Positions 56,687-64,000 of a stretch of DNA of 64,000 nucleotides are shown piece by piece. Below the pieces are notes generated by a model, which had not been told where the DNA came from, did not search any database, and saw only the letters and a program-made list of their open reading frames with translations. Positions within the stretch are counted from its first letter, which is position 1. Every line of letters begins with the position of its first letter. A program made the position numbers and the translations under genes. The stretch is from Arthrobacter sp. HY1533 (GTDB taxonomy: Bacteria; Actinomycetota; Actinomycetes; Actinomycetales; Micrococcaceae). Location: the NCBI RefSeq assembly GCF_027568515.1, contig NZ_JANKZF010000013.1:1-64000 (forward strand), given 5' to 3'.

Positions 56687-57241
56687 TCAGGAGCCGGCAA
56701 GGGCACGCACGGTGCGTTCAATCGCGGGACGCATCTCCAGTCCCGGGTCGACAGTGAGCCGGTGCAGGAGCAGTCCGTCGCCAAGCGCCATGAGGGCCCT
56801 GGTTGCCGGCACGGGATCCATGATGCCGACAGCGGTGACGATCCCCTCGGTCCACCTCTCGAATTCCCGGCGCTGCCTACGCAGGGGCTCCCCAAGCCCA
56901 GGGTCGCCGGCGAGTTCCAGAAAGAGCGCGTAGCGGGCGCGGGTGCGCGCGGCAAAGGGCCCCGCCTGCAGCTCGACCATGGCACACAGGCCGTCAATCA
57001 GCTCTTCGACCCCACGAATCTCGGGCATGCCTGCTGGTTCCAGGTCGGCCCGCTCCTGCTCGGCGATCCAGTCAACAACGCCACCGATCAGTGACCGGCG
57101 GGTCCGGAACCAGTTCGACGTCGATCCCAGCGGAAGGCCCGCCCGTTCATCAACCCGGGCGTGGGTCAGGGCCCGGATTCCTTCGGCGCCAAGCAGCTCC
57201 ACGGCCGCTTCGAGCGCGCGCTGCCGGGTGGTTGCCACCAT
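56687..57241 (-). CDS. TetR-family regulator
   Basis: 184 residues. HTH: RALEAAVELLGAEGIRALTHARVDERAGLPLGSTSNWFRTRRSLIGGVVDW. The C-terminal domain (ARTRARYALFLELAGDPGLGEPLRRQRREFERWTEGIV) is the usual ligand-binding bundle. GGAGAGGGG precedes ATG 57241. Divergent from the epoxide-hydrolase-like gene with a clean palindrome between them, so it probably represses that gene and itself. A 200-base gap downstream to the VOC gene contains nothing I can identify. Confidence 0.9.
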   Translation of the reverse strand: MVATTRQRALEAAVELLGAEGIRALTHARVDERAGLPLGSTSNWFRTRRSLIGGVVDWIAEQERADLEPAGMPEIRGVEELIDGLCAMVELQAGPFAARTRARYALFLELAGDPGLGEPLRRQRREFERWTEGIVTAVGIMDPVPATRALMALGDGLLLHRLTVDPGLEMRPAIERTVRALAGS

Positions 57242-57263
57242 CGACACCCCTCTCCACAAGGTC

Positions 57264-57279
57264 TACTATGAACATAGTA
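57264..57279. promoter_or_regulatory. TetR operator candidate (perfect 16-base palindrome)
   Basis: TACTATG-AA-CATAGTA is a perfect 7-2-7 inverted repeat in the 62-base gap between the TetR start and the divergent hydrolase start. Its size and place are those of a typical TetR-family operator covering both promoters. Confidence 0.75.
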
Positions 57280-57303
57280 TCTCCACTGCAATAAGGAGTT
57301 GCC

Positions 57304-58185
57304 ATGTACACGCCCACACCGAGTTGGTCGCCGCCACTGCCGCAGGCTTTCGGCTTTGAACACCTTGTGGTTGAGTCGCCAGGCCTGCATACTCACCTGG
57401 CTGTCGTCGGAGAAGGGGAACCGGTGGTGCTCCTGCATGGATTCCCCCAGCACTGGTGGCAGTGGCACGCGATTGCGCCGGCCATTGCCGCGAGCGGCTA
57501 CCGCGTCTACTGCCCCGATCTGCGTGGGGCCGGCTGGACCGTGGCCGAGGACCCGCGCGTCGAACGCGAGACCCGCCTCAGCGACCTGCTCGCCATCTTC
57601 GACTCACTCCACATAGAGCACGCCCACATCGTCTCCCACGACATGGGCGCCATCACCGCAATGCAGCTGAGCTACGACCACCCCGAGCGAGTGCTCACGG
57701 CAGTGGAGCTCTCAGTTCCGCCGGGATTCATGACCTTCAGCCCAAGAGTCGCCGCGGGCTTCCGGCACCTGCCCAGGTTCATCTGGCATCGTCCGGGCGC
57801 CTCGCTCCGAGGGGTCTTTTCGGAGGCATACCTCGCCCACCCGATGCCGGAGGCAACCGCCGAAGCGCACCTTGCCCCGATGCGCCGGCCCGAGATCGAC
57901 GGCGCTGTCCGTCCGCTGACCCGCCGCATGATCCTGCCTGAAGCCATGCGCCTGGCTCGCGGCGTCTACCGCCGCCGGCGGCTCACGGTGCCGACCCTCT
58001 TCGCATTCGGCCGCCTCGACCGCCCCTGGACCGAGGAGAACATGGGGCGCATCTGCGGCAATCCGGACAGGTACGCCGATCATGCCGAATTCAGCTATGT
58101 CGACGACGCCTCGCATTTCATGGCTGACGACGCGCCCGCTGCGGTCGCTGAACTGGCCGTCGACTGGTTCGAACGAGCGGCTTGA
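57304..58185 (+). CDS. Epoxide hydrolase-like alpha/beta hydrolase
   Basis: 293 residues. HGFPQHWWQW gives the oxyanion HGFP-type motif, and the nucleophile position is Asp113 in SHDMGAITAMQLSYDHPERV, as in epoxide hydrolases and haloalkane/fluoroacetate dehalogenases, not Ser. The catalytic His is in DDASHFMADDAP near the end. It would open epoxides or release halide, probably detoxifying a compound sensed by the TetR. AAGGAG precedes ATG 57304. Confidence 0.87.
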   Translation: MYTPTPSWSPPLPQAFGFEHLVVESPGLHTHLAVVGEGEPVVLLHGFPQHWWQWHAIAPAIAASGYRVYCPDLRGAGWTVAEDPRVERETRLSDLLAIFDSLHIEHAHIVSHDMGAITAMQLSYDHPERVLTAVELSVPPGFMTFSPRVAAGFRHLPRFIWHRPGASLRGVFSEAYLAHPMPEATAEAHLAPMRRPEIDGAVRPLTRRMILPEAMRLARGVYRRRRLTVPTLFAFGRLDRPWTEENMGRICGNPDRYADHAEFSYVDDASHFMADDAPAAVAELAVDWFERAA

Positions 58186-58206
58186 CAGCTCGGAATGACG
58201 CCACTG

Positions 58207-58734
58207 TCAGCCTCGCGGCAGGGCCCGCCAGACTCGGGAACCTGCCAGGAATGCGATGGCGGCGATGGCGGCCGGAACCACGAGCCAGGCCCATCCGCTG
58301 GTCCAGCCAATGCCGAACCCGTCGGCGCTGGAGAATGCCTCGACCTGGATAAAAAGGAAAGTGGAGTGCGCTGTTGCCGGCGCAGCACTGTCCACCGCCG
58401 CGAGCATCCCTCCCGTGTACGACAGGAACACCGCCCAGTAGGCAAGAAGTGCAATTCCCGCGGCAATGACTCCGATGGACCACTGCGGGCGCTGCTGCCC
58501 CTCATCGGCATACCTCGCCGCGAGAACCCTTGGCGCACCGAGGTCGGCAAGGGCCATGGCCAGGTTCCTTGGGTCGGCCATGAGTTCCCGACGCAGTGTT
58601 TCAGCGGTGGCCTTGCGCTCGGCTCCTGGCATGACTCCTTCGAGGTGCCATTCCAGGCGCGTCAGATAGGTTTCAATTCGCATGCGGTCGCGAAGGCGGC
58701 GTCGCAGTTCCTTGGTGTGAGGCGAATCAGTCAT
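58207..58734 (-). CDS. Membrane protein with HAAS-like N-terminal region
   Basis: 175 residues. The N-terminus (about 1-80) is helical and charged (TKELRRRLRDRMRIETYLTRLEWHLEG), followed by LMADPRNLAMALADLGAPRVLAARYADEG, which resembles the HAAS segment found with PadR regulators. About three membrane helices follow (IGVIAAGIALLAYWAVFLSY, and later WLVVPAAIAAIAFLAGSRVW). Its ATG overlaps the PadR gene's 3' end by eight bases, so the two are co-translated and form a regulator/membrane pair. Confidence 0.72.
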   Translation of the reverse strand: MTDSPHTKELRRRLRDRMRIETYLTRLEWHLEGVMPGAERKATAETLRRELMADPRNLAMALADLGAPRVLAARYADEGQQRPQWSIGVIAAGIALLAYWAVFLSYTGGMLAAVDSAAPATAHSTFLFIQVEAFSSADGFGIGWTSGWAWLVVPAAIAAIAFLAGSRVWRALPRG

Positions 58735-59077
58735 CCGAGTTTCCTTCCGGCGTGAGGGCGTTGTGGACAGCAGTGGACACAAGCTGCCACTGCTGGCGCG
58801 CCGAGGCGCGGGCAGCCTGCCCGTCAGGGGTGAGTGTGAAGTATTTGCGGGGTGGGCCGCTATTGGACGCCACGGAGCGGGTGGTGACAAGCCGGTCGCG
58901 CTCAAGCCTGGCGAGCACGGGGTACACAAGCCCGGTGGAGACCTCCAGGCCGAGCTTGGAGAGGCGTTCAACAATTTCGTACCCGTACGACTCCCGTTCC
59001 CCAATGAGTGTCAGGGTGAGCAGCGGGAGTGCCGAGCGGATGATCTGGGCATCCTGCTGGGCCTGTATTCTTGACAT
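58727..59077 (-). CDS. PadR-family transcriptional regulator
   Basis: 116 residues. LTLTLIGERESYGYEIVERLSKLGLEVSTGLVYPVLARLERDRLVTTRS is the PadR winged-helix signature and YFTLTPDGQAARASARQQW the wing plus C-terminal helix. It likely represses its own operon and the overlapping membrane protein, with the effector unknown. Start ATG 59077; an upstream in-frame ATG at 59095 adds six residues. Confidence 0.92.
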   Translation of the reverse strand: MSRIQAQQDAQIIRSALPLLTLTLIGERESYGYEIVERLSKLGLEVSTGLVYPVLARLERDRLVTTRSVASNSGPPRKYFTLTPDGQAARASARQQWQLVSTAVHNALTPEGNSDD

Positions 59078-59137
59078 GCTATTAGTAAAGTACAAATACC
59101 GAATTGGTGCAAGGGCTCAAGGGCACAACCCCAAGGA

Positions 59138-61072
59138 TCAGCGGCTACGCTGCATGATCGCCGCGAAGAACTCCGCCAGCTCGCCGGTCGCCTGAAGCGG
59201 CAGCACATTCGCCACGTACTGGTCCGGGCGGACAACCACCACGGCGCCGTCGCGGCTGACGCCCCGGGCCTCAAAGATGTCATTCGCCGGGTCGGCGGCA
59301 TACACCAGCTCGTAGTCGATGAGGCCGAATGGCCCGGTCCGCGTCATGAACGTGGCCGGGACCCGGCGCAGGTCAACCCCCTCAAAGTCCTGCTGGGCAA
59401 TGAGCTTCACGTCAAAAACACTGTCTATGTCAGAACCGGCGGGCGTGTACCGGAGCAGCGGCGACTCATCCGAGGTCGACAGCCAGTGCGCCCAATCCGA
59501 AAGCGCCGAGGGATCCCCCACTGCGGCGGAATCGGCGAACACGTAAATGCGCCAGCGCCCGTCGGCCCTGTGGTGGTGGCCCAGCTGCACCGGGTTGGCG
59601 TCCGCCACCCGGACCACGGGCGCCGACTTGAACCGCTTGCCCACAGGAAATCCCGTGGCCAGGTCCTGATGCCCATCCCCGGCGACAATCATTGACGGCT
59701 GGTACTGGGTCATGAAGCCCGCCGGAAACTCGAAGGTCCGCACATAGAAGTCCTCCAACTCGGTGGGATCCTCCATGTCCTCGGGCCGCATGGCCATCAG
59801 CTTGGACCACTGGAGGTCAAAATCGATGAGGTTCTTGGCAATGACCTGCCGCTCGGCCGAGTACGTGGCAAGCAGGCTTGCCGGGCTCAAGCCCTCCAGG
59901 ACGTGGGCGAGCTTCCAGGCCAGGTTGAAGCCGTCCTGCATGGAGACATTCATGCCCTGCCCCGCCTTGGCGCTGTGCGTGTGGCAGGCGTCGCCGGTGA
60001 TGAAGACCCGCGGCAGCCGCGTGCCGAGCTGCTCCAGCGGGACGTCGTCGAACCTGTCGGTCAGCCGATGCCCCACCTCGTAGACGCTGTTCCAGGCAAC
60101 ACTCTTCACGTCCAGCGTGTACGGGTGCAGGATCTTGTTCGCCTTTGCAATGATCTGCTCAATGGTGGTGTTCCGGACGCTGTGGCTCCCATCCACTTCC
60201 GCCTCGCCCAAATCCACGTACATGCGGAACAGCGAGCCGCCCTCGCGCGGGATCAGCAGGATGTTGCCGCCATCCTCGGACTGGATGGCGCACTTGGAGC
60301 GGATGTCAGGGAAGTCCGTGACCGCCAGGACGTCCATGACGCCCCATGCGTGGTTCGCATGCACGCTGCTGTGCCGGGCCCCGATCGACTCCCGAACCGG
60401 GCTGTGTGCCCCGTCCGCGCCCACCACATACTTTGCGTGCACAACGCGTTCGACGCCGGACGACTCACCCTGGGTGCCCACCAGGGTCACGGCCACGGGG
60501 TAGTCAGCGGATTCGTCGATGGACAGGCTGCGGAATTCCCAGCCGTAGTCGGGCTTGATCCGTGCCGGCGAGTACGCCATGACCTCGGCAAAGTAGTCCA
60601 GCACGCGTGCCTGGTTGACAATCAAGTGCGGGAATTCACTGATGCCCGTGGTGTCATCCGGCGCCCGCGCAGCCCGGACAATCGTGGACCTGTCCGCCGG
60701 GTCCGGCTTCCAAAAGACCGTCGCGGTGATCCGGTACGCCTCCGCGATGATCCTTTCGGCAAAGCCAAATGCCTGGAATGTCTCCACGCTGCGGGCCTGG
60801 ATGCCGTCGGCCTGGCCAATCTCCAGCCGCCCGCCGCGGCGCTCCACGATGCGGGTGTTGATCCCCGGGAACGCGGCCAGTTGGGCCGCCGTGACCATGC
60901 CGGCGGGCCCCGAACCCACAATCAGGACATCCATCAGCTCCGGCAGCTCCGCCGGGCGGTCGATCCCGGTTCCGGCCGCGGGCTTGATGCGCGGGTCCCC
61001 GGACACATAGCCGTGCTGGTGGAACTGCACCTTCGCCACTCCCTCCGCACGCCTGATCTGTTTGATCATCAT
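59138..61072 (-). CDS. FAD-dependent aromatic-ring monooxygenase (phenol 2-monooxygenase family)
   Basis: 644 residues. The FAD-binding GxGxxG is VLIVGSGPAGMVTAAQLA, the second FAD motif VFITGDACHTHSAKAGQGMN, with a thioredoxin-like phenol-hydroxylase C-terminal domain from about 470 (FPVGKRFKSAPVVRVADANPVQLGHHH). Residues 22-38 (QHGYVSGDPRIKPAAGT) are typical of the 3-hydroxybenzoate/phenol hydroxylase group. It would hydroxylate a phenolic ring with NAD(P)H and O2. ATG 61072 and ATG 61069 are adjacent start options. It is far from the homoprotocatechuate operon but could feed catechols. Confidence 0.9.
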   Translation of the reverse strand: MMIKQIRRAEGVAKVQFHQHGYVSGDPRIKPAAGTGIDRPAELPELMDVLIVGSGPAGMVTAAQLAAFPGINTRIVERRGGRLEIGQADGIQARSVETFQAFGFAERIIAEAYRITATVFWKPDPADRSTIVRAARAPDDTTGISEFPHLIVNQARVLDYFAEVMAYSPARIKPDYGWEFRSLSIDESADYPVAVTLVGTQGESSGVERVVHAKYVVGADGAHSPVRESIGARHSSVHANHAWGVMDVLAVTDFPDIRSKCAIQSEDGGNILLIPREGGSLFRMYVDLGEAEVDGSHSVRNTTIEQIIAKANKILHPYTLDVKSVAWNSVYEVGHRLTDRFDDVPLEQLGTRLPRVFITGDACHTHSAKAGQGMNVSMQDGFNLAWKLAHVLEGLSPASLLATYSAERQVIAKNLIDFDLQWSKLMAMRPEDMEDPTELEDFYVRTFEFPAGFMTQYQPSMIVAGDGHQDLATGFPVGKRFKSAPVVRVADANPVQLGHHHRADGRWRIYVFADSAAVGDPSALSDWAHWLSTSDESPLLRYTPAGSDIDSVFDVKLIAQQDFEGVDLRRVPATFMTRTGPFGLIDYELVYAADPANDIFEARGVSRDGAVVVVRPDQYVANVLPLQATGELAEFFAAIMQRSR

Positions 61073-61113
61073 GTGCCAGTTCGGGGCGCCAATCAAGGGG
61101 TGCCGCCGCGCAC

Positions 61114-61172
61114 CCAAGGCGAGGTCCCGGCGTCGTCCATGGACTAAGTCCGACGCCGGGACCTCGCCTTGG
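61114..61172 (-). terminator. Strong hairpin downstream of the GIY-YIG gene
   Basis: The 22-base perfect arms 61114-61135 and 61151-61172 (starting CCAAGGCGAGG) enclose a 15-base loop. It begins four bases after the GIY-YIG stop on the minus strand and probably ends that transcript before the monooxygenase gene. Confidence 0.75.
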
Positions 61173-61176
61173 CCGA

Positions 61177-61695
61177 TTAGCCCTTGTCGCGCAGGGCGTT
61201 GCGGTGGGCAACGGCCGCGACGGCCGAGACGTGCAGCTGCTCCGGGGTACGCGCGTCGCGGTTCAGCGGCGGGCACAGCTCCTCGCGCAGGCCATCCTCA
61301 AGCTCTGCCAGGGACTCCGGGTCCGTTGCCAGGGCAAACTGCATGCCCAGGTTCTTCTCCATCCAGAGGCTGAGCACCTCCTCATCCACGTCCGTCAGCC
61401 GCAGATGCGCGGACCGGCCATGCCACTGTGACTGCAGGCCCAGGATGGCCGCCAGCGAACGGCGGAACGTGGACTTGGACGTCTGCACGGCGTGGTGCTT
61501 GGCCCGGCTGCGCAGGTTCGTGGCTTTGCCTACATACAGCAGGTCGCCGCGCTTGAGCGGTGCCAGCTCCGCGGGCCAGTCGACATCCTTGGGCAGCGCC
61601 CCCGTCAGGTAAATCTTGTACACGCCGGGGGCGAAGGGCATTGCCTGCCACGATGCTTTGGCAGGGGCCTTGGCTGTCCATTTGAGATCTTTCAT
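61177..61695 (-). CDS. Solo GIY-YIG nuclease-domain protein
   Basis: 172 residues. The GIY-YIG core is present with Val for Ile at both positions: PGVYKIYLTG, then LLYVGKATNLRSRAKHH with the Arg/His; the catalytic Glu is likely in VLSLWMEKNLGM. The end (LREELCPPLNRD) matches small UvrC-like or UPF0213-like GIY-YIG proteins. The role could be DNA repair or an unknown nuclease. ATG 61695. It sits 10 bases from the next gene upstream, so the two probably form an operon. Confidence 0.82.
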   Translation of the reverse strand: MKDLKWTAKAPAKASWQAMPFAPGVYKIYLTGALPKDVDWPAELAPLKRGDLLYVGKATNLRSRAKHHAVQTSKSTFRRSLAAILGLQSQWHGRSAHLRLTDVDEEVLSLWMEKNLGMQFALATDPESLAELEDGLREELCPPLNRDARTPEQLHVSAVAAVAHRNALRDKG

Positions 61696-61705
61696 GGGAT
61701 TGACC

Positions 61706-62305
61706 CTACGGCAAGGCTGCGCCCGAGGAATCCCCGGCGTCACGGCGTTCCTCCAGGTCCAAGATCCCGGCCGCCCGTTCGGCAATGTGGGCGGCCAGCC
61801 CGGGCTCGTCCAGCACCAGCAGGCACGGCTGCCCGCGCAGCCATGCGGCGTTCAGGCCCGTGACATCCTCATCCTCGAAAAGGTCCTCAAATTCCGCGTC
61901 CAGATCGTCCATTGCCGCGGCACCGTCAGAGCGGAGGCTTCCGGCCCCGTCGCCAAGGAAGCCCTCCAGCTCGTCCTCGGCGATTCGGTCGTACAGCCCC
62001 GCACAGCGGTCAAACAGTTCCAGGTGGGCCGCCGCCCCCATGGCCGCAAGACCCTCGCGCACCCAGCGGTCCAGCTCCGCCCGATCCGGTGCCATGAACG
62101 CATACTGGGCGAATCCGCCGTCGAGAGCCTGGGTGATGTAAAAGTCCACAAAATAGCTGCGCAGGGCGTTGGGCGCGATGTCATCGGTGCCCACCAGGGA
62201 GCGGTTCATGGCGTTGACCACGGAGACGTTGTCGCCCACCACGTCCTCATTGTTGCCGGCGGCACCGGCGGTGGTCAGGACAACGGGTATGCGGTGCGCG
62301 GCCAT
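61706..62305 (-). CDS. Hypothetical protein, DUF4375-like
   Basis: 199 residues, acidic. FVDFYITQALDGGFAQYAFMAP resembles the conserved core of DUF4375 (DMP19-like) proteins, followed by an acidic run DDLDAEFEDLFEDEDV. Function unknown; no signal or membrane segment. AAAGGAAC lies before ATG 62305. First gene of a likely operon with the GIY-YIG protein. Confidence 0.6.
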   Translation of the reverse strand: MAAHRIPVVLTTAGAAGNNEDVVGDNVSVVNAMNRSLVGTDDIAPNALRSYFVDFYITQALDGGFAQYAFMAPDRAELDRWVREGLAAMGAAAHLELFDRCAGLYDRIAEDELEGFLGDGAGSLRSDGAAAMDDLDAEFEDLFEDEDVTGLNAAWLRGQPCLLVLDEPGLAAHIAERAAGILDLEERRDAGDSSGAALP

Positions 62306-62425
62306 GGAAGTTCCTTTGCTCTTGGGGTGTTGCTGACCCCTTCAAGTTATGTCCCGGGCCCTGGCCGCAGCATCAGCGCAGGGTGAACGTCAGGCGAAGA
62401 ACCGTGGAATGTTGGTGTGCGCCGC

Positions 62426-63922
62426 CTAACGTCCCTCGTGTGCGGCCAGAAAACGGTACACCTCGGTCTCGTCCACGCCGGGAAATGCCCCCTGCGGCAT
62501 GGCGGCGAGCAGGTGCGAGTTGGCGCGCGTGGACGGCCAGGCGTTGCCGGCCCACTCGGCCGAAAGCTCCGCCGGTGGCCGCCGGCAGCAGCCCGGGTCA
62601 GGGCACCGGGACTTGGAGCGTTCAGTGGTTTCCCGGCCCCGGAACCACTTGACGTGTTCATAGGGAACGCCGATGCTCAGCGAATATTCGCCCGAGGAAT
62701 GCCGCTCGGTGCGGGCCGTGCACCAGTAGGTCCCCACAGCGGTGTCGGTGTACTGGTTGAAGGCGCGGAACTTGTCCGGAACGTCAAAGACGGCACGCGA
62801 GGTCCAGAAACGACACACGGCCTGCCCCTCGATGGCTCCGGTGTGGTCGGCGGGGAAGTTCACGCCGTCGTTCTCGTAGGCCTTGTGGATGATGCCGGAC
62901 TCGTGCACCTTCTGGAAGTGCGTGGTGATGCCCAGGTGCTCGGTGGCCAGGTTGGTGAAACGGTGCGCGGCCGTTTCATAGGAGACCGCAAACGCATCCC
63001 GGATGTCCTCAATGGCGAGCTCCTTGGCCGCCTTCGCCTCCTTGAGGAAGTCCACAGTGGCCCGCTCGGGCATCAACAGGGAAGCGGCAAAGTAGTTGGT
63101 GTAGACGCGCTGGCGCAGAAAGTCGGAGTAGTCGGTGGGCGTCTGGTGCCCCAGGACGTAGTGCCCCAGCGCCTGCAGCAGCACCGAACGGGGGTCATGG
63201 TCGGCGCGCTGGCCGTGTGTGAGATAAATTCTTCGATTCTTCAAATCCGTCACGGAGCGTGTGGAATGGGGCAAATCACCCACGTAGTGCAAGTCGAATC
63301 CAAGGTGCTCGGCCACGTCGGCGGCCACGTGGTGGGACAGCGGCCCCCGGTCGTGGCCCACCGCTTTGAGCAGCTCCTGCGCCTGCCGTTCAATCTCCGG
63401 GTAGTAGTTGTTGCGCTCGCGCATTTCCATGCGCAGCTCGTTGTTGGCCCGGCGCGCCTCCTCCGGGGTGGCCGACTGCTCATCGAGCCGGCGCTCCAGC
63501 TCATGCTGCAGGCCCACCAGGGACTCGAGCACCTCCGTGGAAAGCCGCGAGCTGACGCGGACCGTGGGCAGTCCCAGCGACTGGTAGAGCGGTCCGCGCT
63601 GTGCCCGTTCGAGCTCAATTTCCAGTGCTGCCCGCCGGCTGGGCGGTTCGGCCCCCAGCAGTTGCTCAAGCCCCACTCCGAGTGCCCCGGCGAGTCCCTG
63701 AAGCAGCCCCAGCTTGGGTTCCCTCTTGCCGTTTTCGATGAGTGAAAGCTGCGACGGCGCGGCGCCCACCTTTACGCCCAGATCATCCAGGGTCATGCCC
63801 TGCGCCTTGCGCAGGTGCCGCACCCGGCGCCCGAGTGAAATGACGTCCAGTTCGCCGTTCGCGGCCGCATTGCCGCCGCGCGGCTCCCGCATTTCACCTG
63901 TGTTCCAGCCCACATTGCTCAT
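62426..63922 (-). CDS. ramB: RamB/ScfR short-chain fatty acyl transcriptional regulator
   Basis: 498 residues. A Cro/CI-type HTH (about 28-85: LGRRVRHLRKAQGMTLDDLGVKVGAAPSQLSLIENGKREP) is followed by a ScfR/DUF2083-type region and an IrrE/ImmA-like fold in which the zinc motif HExxH has decayed to LLQALGHYVLGH. RamB in Corynebacterium and Mycobacterium controls acetate and glyoxylate-shunt genes and binds acyl-CoA-like signals. The start ATG 63922 is 78 bases from the window edge; the divergent neighbour, possibly an isocitrate lyase in relatives, is not visible. Confidence 0.9.
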   Translation of the reverse strand: MSNVGWNTGEMREPRGGNAAANGELDVISLGRRVRHLRKAQGMTLDDLGVKVGAAPSQLSLIENGKREPKLGLLQGLAGALGVGLEQLLGAEPPSRRAALEIELERAQRGPLYQSLGLPTVRVSSRLSTEVLESLVGLQHELERRLDEQSATPEEARRANNELRMEMRERNNYYPEIERQAQELLKAVGHDRGPLSHHVAADVAEHLGFDLHYVGDLPHSTRSVTDLKNRRIYLTHGQRADHDPRSVLLQALGHYVLGHQTPTDYSDFLRQRVYTNYFAASLLMPERATVDFLKEAKAAKELAIEDIRDAFAVSYETAAHRFTNLATEHLGITTHFQKVHESGIIHKAYENDGVNFPADHTGAIEGQAVCRFWTSRAVFDVPDKFRAFNQYTDTAVGTYWCTARTERHSSGEYSLSIGVPYEHVKWFRGRETTERSKSRCPDPGCCRRPPAELSAEWAGNAWPSTRANSHLLAAMPQGAFPGVDETEVYRFLAAHEGR

Positions 63923-64000
63923 TTCTTGAGGATACGTGAAGAAGTGCGAATCTTTCCAGCATTTGCCCCTAGATACCCCTTGAAAACCACTGAATAGTTG

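Noticed and set aside
63923-64000. RamB operator in the upstream tail
   Set aside because: Some T-rich sequence is present but no convincing AAACTTTGCAAA-like site could be read.

Overview
The window looks like a chromosomal segment from a high-GC actinobacterium, most likely an Arthrobacter-type member of the Micrococcaceae. Supporting signs are the strong G/C bias at third codon positions, a RamB-type short-chain fatty acyl regulator, a Mn/Fe extradiol dioxygenase of the Arthrobacter globiformis MndD type, a DUF4916 NUDIX-like protein, DUF3100 and Imm5 proteins, and frequent ATGA/GTGA operon overlaps. I saw no tRNA, rRNA, CRISPR array or prophage. No gene-free gap exceeds about 275 bases.

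Layout. 0-2.1 kb: the right end of an IS5-like element runs into three tandem YdeI-like genes. 2.1-13.2 kb: housekeeping and regulatory genes, namely a VOC protein, a DUF4916 protein, an SRPBCC protein, a divergent MarR/MFS pair with three phased operators, tgt, a two-component system with a divergent membrane protein, a YhhQ-type queuosine-precursor transporter, and an EVE-HNH predicted modification-dependent nuclease. 13.4-19.8 kb: an RpiR regulator with an M20 amidohydrolase and a DUF3100 membrane protein, an alpha/beta hydrolase, and a two-gene tryptophan-to-kynurenine unit. 20-22.4 kb: a quinone-reductase-like enzyme, a palindromic repeat block and an unknown protein.

22.5-45.5 kb is one large catabolic region. 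An Lrp/AsnC regulator diverges from an operon holding a polar-amino-acid-type ABC importer, a D-2-hydroxyacid dehydrogenase, a YtcJ amidohydrolase, a ThDP decarboxylase and an unusual M20 enzyme. A semialdehyde dehydrogenase follows. Facing it across a bidirectional terminator is a second importer with its own M20 amidohydrolase. After a TetR regulator and a MocR-like aminotransferase comes a five-gene homoprotocatechuate meta-cleavage operon: a FAH-RraA fusion, HpaE, HpaD, HpaH and HpaI. The parts could form one route: import an N-acylated amine or amino acid, hydrolyse it, transaminate, decarboxylate, oxidise to an arylacetate, cleave the ring, and oxidise the resulting succinate semialdehyde. 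The individual families are clear; the linked pathway is inference.

45.6-64 kb: a Tat-exported EEP-family protein, an ECF sigma factor with a membrane partner, an SF1 helicase fused to a predicted nuclease, small enzymes and regulators, an orphan Imm5 immunity gene, a TetR/epoxide-hydrolase-like divergent pair, a PadR/membrane module, a large phenol-hydroxylase-family flavoprotein, a solo GIY-YIG nuclease and RamB.
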